DNA of 64,000 nucleotides from Erythroxylum novogranatense (taxonomy: Eukaryota; Streptophyta; Magnoliopsida; Malpighiales; Erythroxylaceae), in the NCBI GenBank assembly GCA_029891385.1, contig CM057235.1, positions 7,807,001-7,871,000 on the forward strand. The letters are read 5' to 3'. The notes under the pieces were generated by a model. That model was not told the DNA's origin, did not search any database, and saw only the letters and a list, made by a program, of their open reading frames with translations. Below are positions 47,981 through 62,100 of this stretch, in pieces; position 1 is the stretch's first letter; the number at the start of each line of letters is the position of its first letter. Both the position numbers and the translations under genes were made by a program.

Positions 47981-50900
47981 AAAATTTTGTCCTCGAAATT
48001 TTCAATCAACAGTTCACTATGGCAGTTATCAAATGTCTCTACAAATTCCATATACTTTTTCACTCAATGATTCATTTTCCGAAAGATCACAGTAACCACA
48101 CTCAGTCAGTTGTCCAGTCCCTTATTTTGCCAATTCATTAACACTCATCACAGTAGACGCATTTAATAAGGCTATCAGTTGGCGATCTCACTATCATACT
48201 ATCTCACTTGCCATTTTCAGAGTAGCTATTACCTTTGGTTCCAATGCTATGATTCAGTTCCTTATTTCCGAACATGTTCACTTATCACGTGTTATCCATC
48301 CAGTCTAAGTTACTAATATTACCTTATTCTCACTACCATCCAATACCTTTTTCTCCAGTAACATACAGACTAATTCGTATTTCATTGAGTACATCTTTTC
48401 AAGGTGATACATACCCTAACCTCCTTTATCTCGTCAGGGACGATTCATATTCCTTTGGTACCAATACAATGACCTTTAGCTCTATTTCACTATAACCAGT
48501 GATACTTTACCTAATGCAGTCATTCTTTATATCCCACCAACTCTCTGTTCAAATTCAATTCTCCTTAGACAATTCACTGTTTTATAGTGTTCACGCACTT
48601 TATCCCGGATATGCATTTTACTCTGTTTCATTTATTCGATCCTGATCCATTTTAGCTAACCCATGCTGTTTTCCTATGTCACTTTCCTTTGTTTCACTCA
48701 ACACAGTCTTAAATTCATTGTGGTCTTTGACTTCCGTTAGACAATCGTGCATGTGTAGCAAAGTATCTTCAATAAATCGTAACTCTATAACACGATCAAA
48801 ATCCTGTGAAACCCAAACTACTTAAACATTTTTCCTGTTGAACATTCAAATCTATAAGCATTTGAATCTATAATCCTTCATTCTATAGCCATAGTTATTC
48901 AATTTCACTTTTCGTGATATGCTTACTAGAATGTCTAGCTTCGATCGCTCACTTTCTTGTTCTATCACTTTTATCGTACACAACTTATTCTTTGAAGCAT
49001 TCAATATTGTTGTTTTTTTTTCGATTTCATCACGTATCTAACTTATGACTCATAAGACTAGACTTACCACTTTACCTCCTGCACTTTTAACCTTTCTTAT
49101 CACTAGATCTACAACTTCAATTTTCCGAAACACTTCACAATCACCCACAATCTACTTGACATTCTTTGAAACTCCCAATATCTCAGAATTGATCCGCTCA
49201 TCATTGCGATGATCCGCTCACTAGTTGAGTTTAGTAGGCAGAATTGTCTGTTCATTTCAGCATTGTCGGTATTTATGCCTGTCTCTTTCCTCAAATTAAC
49301 ACTATGTATCCCTATAGGAATCTAAAATCTCCAAGACTTTAAACAATTGCGATGATAACACCAATACCATTTATCAAAGTCAATTGAATTTATCACTGTT
49401 CAACACTTTCAAAAACATTCCGTCTATCATCATAATCACTATCATTTGCTTACCTCGCATACTTCCCAATTAGGGTCTTGATGACTTTTCCAAACATCAC
49501 TAAACAACATTCTACCTTCTCATTAAGTCAACAATTAACGAATTTACAATACCTTTATGAAGATAACACTACATCACGTCATTGTCAGTTTTCCTTTAGG
49601 ACTTCTTATCTCTATTCATTTTCTCTTTCCAATTGATTTTCTGTCATCCACATTGATATATATATATATATATTAGTACCTAATCATCTGTACTTGGACT
49701 TCCATCAATTTCCACGTCATTTGAGTATTTCACTTCACATTGCAATAGGATCATCTCAAATTAAAATTCCACTCGTATTATTGGATACTTTACATTTCGC
49801 ATACACAATCATGAGATAACTTCAAGAATATGAGATATGACTCAATTTCACTTTTAATTTTGTCCATACTTCTTTCCGCTTGACCATTAGTCTTGTTACC
49901 ATCTTTATATTGTTCACGAAAGTCTCAACAACCAATTATTATCCCTAATTGCTTTTCAATCATTCTTCACTATATGCATTATCTCAATCGTAACAATTTT
50001 ATGCCATAATTTAAAAGATCGAACATTCCTTACACTAAGGTTCCTTGTGATACCACATAAACACTTTCTTTAACACTTATTCAAGAATCTATACCTCAAG
50101 ATTTTATCCGAAACCAATTAGTAACCTATACAATTCAGACTTCCATAAGAATCCTTTCCGCTTATGCTAATTCTCAAATAAATAACTGATGCCATAATCA
50201 TTTCCCATTTCCTCTCATAAAGGTACATTCAGTCCTCCTATGTCTTACTTTAACCTAATATAAACTTTACACTTATAGCCACTCATAGAAGCACGTATTT
50301 AATCATTCACTGATCATCTCCTCCATGATTTCCATGTATCTTTCACATACATTTCATTAATCATGATCAACTTCACTGTCCAATAGGTACTCCCAACGTA
50401 AATCGACTTAAATGTGACAACTCTTTTCATATCACTATCATTGTTTCATTTTTTTTTTCATTTCCCTAGTTTCATTCCCATAGCATTCATGTGTCAACTT
50501 GACCTTTTAAGGTCATGTCCACTTGGCTTATACAATGTCATCTTCTTATTGCTTCGTATTTCTTTAATATCCTCAAACAATCTATAATATGGCATTCACA
50601 AATCCTCAAACACGACAAAATCGTTGATACAACTCCATTGTATCTCTATCTATTTACCCATCCAGCTACCATTTCGTGTCTATATACATCTTTTCAACCA
50701 AATCTAGAATTTCCGATACACATTCAAGAAAAATTGTCATCTGTCTTTTCCCTTACCATCCTTTGATACTAGTTTCCAAACTCTAAGCACAATATTCGAT
50801 AACCATTTCAGGTCTCACGCTTAGGCGCTCATAATCATAACCGCTTCCCCAATTCATTTCAGTTTATCTGTACACTTTTATCTCACCATGTCTACTTTTT

Positions 50901-51564
50901 CTAACTCTATTAGGCACTAGGCATCTTGCTTTTTCAGTTCTTTCAGTTCTCGATAGACCATTACAGTACACTATTGATCTTCTTACAATCTCGTTATCAT
51001 CATCTATCTATGATATCTACCAATATCTAACACCAATACAGTGAATCAATATCTACCTAATCGGACCATCTACACTTTACTCGGTTCCAATGTTTCCCAT
51101 TTCCTCACATATACAGTCAAAACTCTAATTACTTAATCATCCCAGACCTTTAATCTCACTTAGGCCTACTATAACCAAGATATCGCCTCAAAGCCCCAAA
51201 GGACCTCTCCAAGTTCTCGACATATTCGTTCTCTGTCGCCGTAATATTGCCATTTTAATCCGGGAATTCATTAATATCACTTCTTTCCTTAATCAGTCTA
51301 GGCTAACATAGTCATTCTAACCACAGTACAATATCAATCTCCTTATCCATTTTTCCTTTTTCCTTTCCTAATTGCTTATACACTTCCAGGGGTTCACCCT
51401 CTAACACAGTCTCAATTTTTCTTTCACTTAATCACTTGACACGTACGCACACGTAGGATTTCTACCCGTGCGACTCAAACTAGGGATCAGTTGTCACGGT
51501 CTGCAATGACACGACTCAAATGCATGCACCCTATGTTTGGATCGTGCCCGGATACATTACGTAT
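47981..51564 (-). other. LARD internal region 1, non-coding
   Basis: About 3.6 kb with no recognised protein motif in any frame and no RNA gene seen. A (TA)n tract lies at about 49653-49670. It is collinear with 55563-59145 at high similarity. Near the primer-site end it holds ACGTACGCACACGTAGG and CCACGGTCTGCAATGACACG-like blocks (about 51436-51530) that are less AT-rich and kept in both copies, a candidate packaging or leader region. Confidence 0.75.
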
Positions 51565-51587
51565 TATCGGGCTCGATACCACCTAAA
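51565..51587 (-). other. primer-binding site 1 (initiator Met tRNA type)
   Basis: Minus strand reads TTTAGGTGGTATCGAGCCCG right after the LTR end GGGTGTTACA. TGGTATCnGAGC is the complement of the plant initiator-Met tRNA 3' end; this copy has one base lost or changed. Confidence 0.85.
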
Positions 51588-54500
51588 TGTAACACCCCAC
51601 TCCTGAGTGACCCGAACCCGATATTATGGGTGATATCCGAGTCCGTGCCTCGCGAGGGTGGAGTACTACATCAGTCGGTAAAACTCGGTATACAAGTTTT
51701 TTTTATAACATACGTTGGCCCGGTAAAAACAACGGTAAAAACAGTAAGTAATTTAAGCCCACGAGCACAATAAACTATTTCCGCTTATTACAAACAGTCA
51801 ACACTCATTACGGACAGGCAACAATAATGCAATTGTCAATGTGTAAAAACAATAAAACCACAATGGGCTTAGTCTAAATACAAAGCTTTGTTATACAATG
51901 ATTGCGGAACACAATTTGGTAAGACACTAATGCGCATACCTAACCGATCCCGACCTCTATCCTTCACTTCGCTTACAGAGACATACTCCGCGTCGAACGG
52001 GTACTCTTCAAATCCTGAAAAAAAGATTACAATTTTGGATGAGTTTGTGAACTCAATGAGAAACCATCATCGATGGTGCACCTAATTCATGCATCACATA
52101 ACAAATTACGAGAATAAGACGGTCTTAGTACTACTAATACAATAATATTCATAGTTCATATTACATACCAATTGTCACAGTCAATATTTAATTACGAATA
52201 ATAAGACAAATACAACAAGATAAGCAATACAAAGACAAGAGTCATCCATTTACAATACAGACAATCAAGTCAAACAAATACAATAATTATCCATTTCGGA
52301 TATTCGCCTAGTAATGATGCAATGCATATGTGACTCTTTTTTTTCAGTTTTATTATAGTATTGTGACCGAGCGCATAAACAAGATTCGAGTAGTAGACGC
52401 TCGGGAGAATTATCTCCTTCGAGCTCGATGCTCGTTTGAGATGTCGAGCTCTAGGCTCGATTCAATGATCGATGCCGTCTCGGTTCACAATTTTCCTTTT
52501 AGCGAGAATGCATTTGTGCATGAATGCACATGCCCAATTGAAGTCAATATAATATATCACACCATGGGTCACCCAAATGTACAAATCCAATTAAATGCTT
52601 GTCTAATGCCCAATTCACGGTCAATAAAGGCCATATATAATCCACGTAATCCCCGTAGGGCAATCAAGTCACAGTAAACACGTAGATCGGAATAACCAAC
52701 TAGGTTACTCACATCTTACTTCCTAGCTATTGTCGGAAAGTCTTTGTCACGTCGGTCGATCGATGCTCCAGTTGTGCCTAAGCATCAGAGAAGGTAACTA
52801 TCACTAACGATTCAATCCGAATGAATTACTGATGCATATGTAGGTAAAAATATGCATGTTCATGAATTCTCGGCCCTAATCCCATTTTTTTTATCAGAAA
52901 AATCTATCCAAAAATTAGAAACCTATTGGCGCTGACGGTGCGCAAATCGGACCTCTATAGATCCCCAATTAAATAAACAGTGATTACACAGACTTTTACC
53001 CGGACCCACGTCAATTTTCCGTCCAAAAATCTCCAATCTCTTAAAAAATGAAATTCAATATTCTACAAATCCGATGCCTCAAGAATCAGGTCATTCGGAT
53101 GTCGGACGGAAAAGTTATTCACGAAAGAAACCAAAATTCAACAATTAATATATATATATATATATATATATTGCCCTTATTTCCTACTCTTTTTTCCTTT
53201 CCTTGAACCGAAATTCAATAAATCATAACTTATTCTACACAATTCTGAAAAATACAAACCATATCTCATTGGAAAGGTAATGAAATCCTCTACAAGTTTC
53301 CTTTAGTCCAGAAAAATCAATTTCACCCCTAAAGGTGCCAAACATCCAATGTAAGCTACCGCCCACACATTCACTTCCTAAAACAGAACATTCATTGGAA
53401 ATTCACTATCTTTCATTCTATGCAGTCAAAAATTATAAAATAAATATGCTTATCAAGATCACAATGTTATCTACAACTTGCATGAAACAACCCAAATTTC
53501 AATTTCCTTGCTAACTAGGTCAAATAATTCACTCAAGGTTGTTGTCCCTGAAATCACTCAATTTGAGCAGTAACTTTCTATCAATCATATCTCCCTGTAT
53601 ACAAGTCAACCAAATCACCACTTTATATCCCTGAAATGATAAAATCTCAAACTTCAATTCTTCGTGAAATAACCAGACTCCAATTCAGCCTCTAACAGTG
53701 TCAAATCTGTTATGAAAGTTTCTGACCTAATCAGCAATTAACATCACAATGTAGGTTCAAATTGTGAAAATCTATAACTCCCACATCTGATTTCCAGAAA
53801 TTATATGCCATACACAATTTTCAAGATGAATGTGTCATCTAAAACTCTTCAGTAGATTTCCAACACCAATTCAATGCACATAAGTTACTAAAATTCCTCC
53901 TAATCTGAATGTACACCAAATTTGACATTCCAGCTAGGTTTCATTCAATGCATAAAAACAGCCAACAATCATCAGTCCATAACTCCTAATAGACATATCG
54001 AAAAATTGCAAAATCAGTGGCATTGGAAAGCTAACTGAATAGGCTTCAACTTTCATATAGTTCATTTGTCCTAATTCCTTCTCAATTAATTTAGAAAAAT
54101 CATCAAAACAATCAGGTTATTAATCCGGATACTGTTCACCTATGTCAAAACAGTAACTTTCCAAGCCAAATTTCAACCTCTTAGAGTTACAATTTGACAA
54201 CACCTATTTCACACAAATATGTAGCTCACATCCCATAGTTTAAGTGGCCACAAACAGAACCTCATTTTCATTCCTACACAATTATTTATGATCAAAACAG
54301 TACAATCGATTAAAACCCTAAATTTCCAGATTTGATCCAATCTTAGTTTCTATCATTTTCAATGCCTTTAACACATCATTAAACATCCAAAGGAACACAA
54401 ATCAGTTCTTATACCATTCATACATGTACTAGGGCTAATACACAAAAATTGGCAGCACTCACTTCTTCATTTCCAAGTAAAATCAATGATCAATATGCCA

Positions 54501-55545
54501 TCAAAATCAAGTTAAAACCATGCATCAATCATCCTACTTTCAATTCATAACCAGCCCTAACCTTATACCCATTAATTCAAGCCATAATTAACATCAATTT
54601 AATGCATCCATCATCATAATAAATGCACTAGCCCTCCCATTAAAAGCTCCTAACTACCATGGCATTCAATTCCTAATAGAAACATCATTAAAACATCATA
54701 TAAAGCTTAACTAAAACACTTACCAAATCAAGCCTCCACCTTCAATTTCTTCAACTCTTTACTACTATTCCAACTTCCCACTTTCTCTACTCTCTTCAAC
54801 CACCATGCAAGTATAATCCATCAAGGAAAGCAAGTGGCTTGGTAAGGTTTGGAGGAGGAAGGATTTACTTTGATGAAAGAAAGAAGAAAAAATGATGGAG
54901 AAGCGAAAATGGTGGAGGTTTCGGATGAGTAATGAACATAAGCCTCCAAACCTTTTTTTTTATTCATTTCCATAAGGCAATCACCGAGAATGATGGATAA
55001 GAATGCATTAACTGGGAGTGGCTAGGTGGCCAAATGAGAATAAGTAGAAAAGTCAACAAAATCAACAACCAATCACAATTTTTGACAAAATTAAAACCAA
55101 AACCAAAACCAAAACAATTTCACCCCCATTTTCGGTTCCAACCCATTTAAAGGATCCACTTTTGGGTCCCACCAAATATGCAATGGTTTAAGATCAAATA
55201 ACAGTAGAAAAATTAACCGATTCGCCACTCGGTGATTTTTTTTTCCGGTCTGGGAATTTTCTCCGAAAAATTTCAGAAAAATTCCTATAATTATCATCAA
55301 ATAGAAAACACATAAAAACTCATTCCAATAAAATATTCAAATACAATTACCACATTAATCACAGTAAAATCTCTTTTAGGCCCAATTACCGGGAATTATC
55401 ATGAATGCATGTACAGTAATTTCATGTGCACCCTTGGTACTGTGTATCAATCCTATTATGCATGAACAGTACTAATTAATCCCTCTCAATCTCATCTTAT
55501 GACAAATTTCCTATTTTACCTTCAAGTAGGGGGTGGGATGTTACA
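51588..55545 (-). repeat. LARD LTR copy 2 (3958 bp)
   Basis: TGTAACACCCCACTCCTGAG ... GGTGGGATGTTACA. The middle (about 53180-55500) is nearly identical to copies 1 and 3, while 51700-52900 differs at many short sites. (TA)n at about 53147-53170 is the longest of the three. Confidence 0.92.
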
Positions 55546-55562
55546 ATTCCCCCCTCCTTATA
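55546..55562 (-). other. polypurine tract 2
   Basis: Same purine run as tract 1 (minus strand TATAAGGAGGGGGGAAT). Confidence 0.85.
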
Positions 55563-58500
55563 AAAATTTTGTCCTTGAAATTTTCAATCAACAGTTCACT
55601 ATGGCAGTTATCAAATGTCTCTACAAATTTCATATACTTTTCCACTCAATGATTCATTTTCCAAAAGATCACAGTAACCACACTCAGTCAGTTGTCCAGT
55701 CCCTTATTTGGCTAATTCATTAACACTCATCACAGTAGACGCATTTAACAAGGCTATCAGTTGGCGATCTCACTATCATACTATCTCACTTGTCATTTTC
55801 AGAGTAGCTATTACCTTTGGTTCCAATGCTATGATTCAGTTCCTTATTTCCGAACCTGTTCACTTATCACGTGTTATCCATCCAGTGTAAGTTACTAATA
55901 TTACCTTATTCTCACTACCATCCAATACCTTTTCTCCAAAGAATATATGACTAATTCGTATTCCATTGAGTACATCTTTTCAAGGTGATACATACCCTAA
56001 CCTCCTTTATCTCGTCAGTGATTATCTATATTCCTTTGGTACCAATACAATGACATTTAGCTCTATTTCACTATAACCAAGTGATACTTTACCTAATGCG
56101 TCATTCTTTATATCCCACCAACTCTCTGCTCAAATTCAATTCTCCTTAGACAATTCAACGTTTTATAGTTTTCACGTGCTTTATCCGGATATGCATTTTA
56201 CTGCTTCACTTATCCGATCCTCGATCCATTTTAGCTAACCCATGCTGCTTTTCCTATGTCACTTTCCTTTGTTTCACTCAACACGCCTTAAATTCATTGT
56301 GGTCTTTGACTTCGTTAGACACATCGCATGTGTAGCAAAGTATCTTTACAAAGAATCGTAACTCTATAACACGATCAAAATCCTGTGAAACCCAAACTAC
56401 TTAAACATTTTTCCTGTTGAACATTCAAACCTATAAGCACTTGAATCTATAATCCCTTCATTCTATAGCCATAGTTATTCAATTTCACTTTTCGCATATG
56501 CTTACTAGAATGTCTAGCTTCGACTGTTCACTTTCTTGTTCTATCACTTTTTATCGGGTACACAACTTATTCTTTGAAGCATTCAATATTGTTGTTTTTT
56601 TTTTCGATTTCACTGCGTATCTAACTTATGACTCATAAGACTAGACTTACCACTTTACCTCCTGCACTTTTAACCTTTCTTATCACTAGATCTACAACTT
56701 CAATTTTCCAGAAACACTTCACAATCACCCACAATCTACTTGACATTCTTTGAAACTCCCAATATCTGTAATTGATCTGTTCATTGCAGCATGATCTGTT
56801 CACTAGTTGAGTTTAGTAGGCGTAATCTGCTCATTTCAAAGATTGTCGGTATTTATGCCTGTCTCTTTCCTCGAATTAACACTATGTATCCCTATAGGAA
56901 TCTAAAATCTCCAAGACTTTAAACAATTGCGATGATAACACCAATACCATTTATCAAAGTCAATTCAATTTATCACTGTTCAACACTTTCCAACACATTC
57001 CGTCTATCATCATAATCACTATCATTTGCTTACCTCGCATACTTCCCAATTAGGGTCTTGATGACTTTTCCAAACATCACTAAACAACATTCTACCTTCT
57101 CATTAAGTCCACAATTAATGAATTTACAATCCCTTTATGAAGATAACACTACATCACGTCATTGTCAGTTTTCCTTTAGGACTTCTTATCTCTATTCATT
57201 TTCTCTTTCCAATTGATTTTCTGTCATCCACATTGATATATATATATTAGTACCTAATCATCTGTACTTGGACTTCCATCAATTTCCACGTCATTTGAGT
57301 ATTTCACTTCACATTGCAATAGGATCATCTCAAATTAAAATTCCACTCATATTATTGGATACTTTACATTTCGCATACACAATCATGATAACTTCAGTAA
57401 TATGAGATATGACTCAATTTCACTTTTAATTTTGTCCATACTTCTTTCCGTTTGACCATTAGTCTTGTTACCATCTTTATACTGTTCACGAAAGTCTCAA
57501 CAACCAATTATTATCCCTAATTGCTTTTCAATCATTCTTCACTATACGTACTATCTCAATCAGAACAATTTTATGCCATAATTTAAAAGATCAGAACATT
57601 CCTTACACTAAGGTTCCTTGTGACAATCACATAAACACTTTCTTTAACACTTATTCAGTAATCTATACCTCAACATTTTATTCGGAAACCAATTAGTAAC
57701 CTATACAATTCAGACTTCCATAAGACTCCTTTCCATTTATGCTAATTTTCAAATAAATAACTGATGCCATAATCATTTCTCATTTCCTCTCATAAAGGTA
57801 CATTCATCTCATATGTCTTACTTTAACCTAATATAAACTTTACACTTATAGCCACTCATAGAAGCACGTATTTAATCATTCATCGATCATCTCCTCCATG
57901 ATTTCCATGTATCTTTCACATACATTTCATTAATCATGATCAACTTCATCGTCAAATAGGTACTCCCAACGGTAAATTGACTTAAATGTGACAACTCTTT
58001 TCATATCACTATCATTGTTTCATTTTTTCTTTTCATTTCCTAGTTTCATTCCCATAGCATTCATGTGTCAACTTGACCTTTTAAGGTCATGTCCACTGGC
58101 TTATACAATGTCATCTTCTTATTGCTTCGTATTTTTTAATATCCTCAAACAATCTATAATAGGGCATTCATAAATCCCCAAAACACGATTAAAATCGTTG
58201 ATACAACTCCATTGTATCTCTATCTATTTACCCATCCAGCTACCATTTCGTGTCTATATACATCTTTTCAACCAAATCTAGAATTTCCCGATACACATTC
58301 AGTAAAAAATTGTCAGTCTGTCTTTTTCCCTTACCATCCTTTGATACTAGTTTCCAAACTCTAAGCACAATATTCGCATAACCATTTCAGTCTCACGCTT
58401 AGGCACTCATAATCATAACCGTTTCCCCAATTCATTTCAGTTTATCTGTACACTTTTATCTCACCATGTCTACTTTTTCTTACTCTATTAGGCACTAGGC

Positions 58501-59145
58501 ATCTTGCTTTTTCAGTTCTTTCAGTTCTCGATAGACCATTACAGTACACTATTGATCTTCTTACAATCTCGCTATCATCATCTATCTATGATATCTACCA
58601 ATATCTAACACCAATACAGTGAATCAATATCTACCTAATTGGACCATCTACACTTTACTCGGTTCCAATGTTTCCCATTTACTCACATATACAGTCAAAA
58701 CTCTAATTACTTAATCATCCCGGACCTTTAATCTCACTTAGGCCTACTATAACCAGTATACGTCTCAAAGCCCCAGTGGACCTCTCCAAGTTCTCGACAT
58801 ATTCGTTCTCTATCGCCGTAATATTGCCATTTTAATCCGGGAATTCATTAATATCACTTCTTTCCTTAATCAGACTATGCCAACACAGTCATTCTAACCA
58901 CAGTACAATATCAATCTCCTTATCCATTTTTTCTTTTTCCTTTCCTAATTGCTTATACACTTCCAGGGATTCACCCTCTAACACAGTCTCACTTTTTCTC
59001 TCACTTAATCACTTGACACGTACGCACACGTAGGATTTCTACCCGTGCGACTCAAACTAGGGATCAGTTGCCACGGTCTGCAATGACACGACTCAAATGC
59101 ATGCACCCTATGTTTGATCGTGCCTGATACATTACGCATCATCGG
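55563..59145 (-). other. LARD internal region 2, non-coding
   Basis: Collinear with internal region 1; no protein motif. The (TA)n tract at about 57236-57247 is shorter than in region 1. Confidence 0.75.
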
Positions 59146-59163
59146 GCTCTAATACCACCTAAA
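59146..59163 (-). other. primer-binding site 2 (initiator Met tRNA type)
   Basis: Minus strand TTTAGGTGGTATTAGAGC next to the LTR end. It differs from TGGTATCAGAGC at one base. Confidence 0.88.
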
Positions 59164-62100
59164 TGTAACACCCCACTCCCGAGTGACCCGAACCCGATAT
59201 TATGGGTGATATCCGAGTCCGTGCTCCGCGAGGGTGGAGTACTACATCGGTCGGTAAAACTCGGTATACAAGTTTTTTATAACATACGTTGGCGGTAAAA
59301 ACAACGGTAAAAAAAGAAGTAATTTAAGCCCACGAGCACAATAAACTATTTCCGCTTATTACAAACAATAACACTCATTACGATCAGCAACAATAATGTA
59401 ATTGTCAATGTAAAACAATAACACCACAATGGGCTTAGTCTAAATACAAAGCTTTGTTATACAATGATTGCGAACACAATTTGGTAAGACACTAATGCGC
59501 ATACCTAACCGATCCCGACCTCTATCCTTCACTTGCCTACAGTAGACATACTCCCGCGTCGAACGGGGCACTCTTCAAATCCTGAAAAAAAAAAAAGATT
59601 GCAATTTTGGATGAGTTTGTGAACTCAATGAGAAACCATCATCGATGGTTCACCTAATTCATGCATCACATAACAAATTACAGTAATAAGATAGTCTTAG
59701 TACTACTAATACAGTCAATATTCATAGTTCATATTACATACCAATTGTCACACCAATATTTAATTACGAATAATAAGACAACCACAACAAGATAAGCGAT
59801 CCACAAAGACAAGAGTCATCCATTTACAATACAGACACCGAAGTCAAACAGTCACAATAATTATCCATTTCAGATATTCAATCCAGTAATGATGCAATAC
59901 ATATGTGACTCTTTTTTTTCAGTTTTATTACAGTATTGTGACCGAGCGCATAAACAGTATTCAGTGTAGACGCCGTCGGGAGAATTATCTCCTTCGAGCT
60001 CGAGGCTCATTTCAGATGTCGAGCTCTAGGCTCGCTCAATGATCGATGGCGTCTCGGTTCACAATTTTCCTTTAGCGAGAATGCATTTGTGCATGAATGC
60101 ACATGCCCAATTGAAGTCAATATAATATATCACAGTCCATGGGTCAGTCCAAATGTACAGTCCAATTAAACAGTTGTCTAATGCCCAATTCACAGTCAAT
60201 AAAGGCCATATATAATCCACGTAATCTCCGTAGGGCAATCAAGTCACAGTAAATACGTAGATCAGGATAACCAACTAGGTTACTCACATCTTACTTCCGA
60301 ACTATTGTCGGAAAGTCTTTGTCACGTCGGTCGATCGATGCTCCAGTTGTGTCTAAGCATCAGAGAAGGTAACTATCACTAACGATTCAATCCGAATGAA
60401 TTACTGATGCACATGTAGGTAAAAATATGCATGTTCATGAATTCCCGGCCCTAATCCCATTTTTTTTATCAGAAATATTTATCCAAAAATTTGTAACCTA
60501 TTGGCCCTGACGGTGCGCAAATCGGACCTCTATAGGTCCCCAATTAAACAAAACAGTGATTACACAGACTTTTACCTGGACCCACGTCAATTTTCCGTCC
60601 AAAAATCTCCAATCTCTCAGAAAATGAAATTCAATATTCTACAAATCCGATGCCTCAAGAATCAGGTCAATCGGATGTCGGACGGAAAAGTTATTCACGA
60701 AAGAAACCAAAATTCAACAATTAATATATATATATATATATTGCCCTTATTTCCTACTCTTTTTCCCTTTCCTTGAACCGAAATTCAATAAATCATAACT
60801 TATTCTACACATTTCAGAAAAATACAAACCATATCTCATTAGAAAGGTAATGAAACCCTCTACAAGTTTCCTTTAGTCCAGAAAAATCAATTTCACACCT
60901 ACAGGTGTCAAACATCCAATGTAAGCTACTACCCACACATTCACTTCCTAAAACAGAACAGTCATTGGAAATTCGCTATCTTTCATTCTATGCAGTCAAA
61001 AATTATACAATAAATATTGTTATCAAAATCACAATGTTATCTACAACTTGCATGAAACAACCCAAATTTCAATTCCCTTGCTAACTAGGTCAAATAATTC
61101 ACTCAAGGTTGCTGTCCCTGAAATCACTCAATTTGAGTAGTAACTTTCTATCAATCATATCTCCCTGTATACAAGTCAAACAAATCACCTCTTTATATCC
61201 CTGAAAAGATAAAATCTCAAAATTCAATTCTTCGTGAAATAACCAGACTCCAATTCAGCCTCTAACAGTGTCAAATCTGTTATGCAAGTTTCTGACCTAA
61301 TCAGCAATTAACATCACAATGTAGGTTCAAATTGTGAAAATCCATAACTCCCACATCTGATTTCCAGAAATTATATGCCATACACCATTTTCAAGATGAA
61401 TGTGTCATCTAAAACTATTCAGTAGATTTCCAACACCAATTCAATGCACATAAGTTACTAAAATTCCTCCTAATCTGAATGTACACCAAATTTGACATTC
61501 CAGCTAGGTTTCATTCAATGCATAAAAACAGCCAAACATCATCAGTCCATAACTCCTAATAGACATATCGAAAAATTGCAAAATCAGTGGCATTGGAAAG
61601 CTAACTGAATAGGCTTCAACTTTCATATAGTCCATTTGTCCTAATTCCTTCTCAATTAATTTAGAAAAATCATCAAAACAATCAGGTTATTAATCCGGAT
61701 ACTGTTCACCTAAGTCAAAACAGTAACTTTCCAAGCCAAATTTCAACCTCTTAGAGTTACAATTTGACAACACCTATTTCACACAAATATGTAGCTAACA
61801 TCCCAAAGTTTAAGTGGCCACAAACCGCACCTCATTTCATTCCTACACAATTAGTTATTATCAAAACAGTACAATCGATTAAAACCCTAAATTTCCAGAT
61901 TTGATCCAATCTTAGTTTCTATCATTTCCAATGCCTTTAACACATCATTAAACATCCAAAGGAACACAAATCAGTTCTTATACCATTCATACATGTACTA
62001 GGGCTAATACACAAAAATTGGCAGCGCTCACTTCTTCATTTCCAAGTAAAATCAATGATCAATATGCCATCAAAATCAAGTTAAAACCATGCATCAATCA

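Noticed and set aside
51421..51600. A tRNA or other small RNA gene near the primer-binding site.
   Set aside because: Only the 3'-end complement of a tRNA is present, as expected for a PBS; no cloverleaf or internal A/B boxes were found.
47953..55723. Plus-strand open frames starting near 47953 and 55499 (LQFPPPYKNFVLEIFNQQF...).
   Set aside because: They run antisense across the polypurine tract and LTR junction of a minus-strand element; similarity between copies is due to the repeat.
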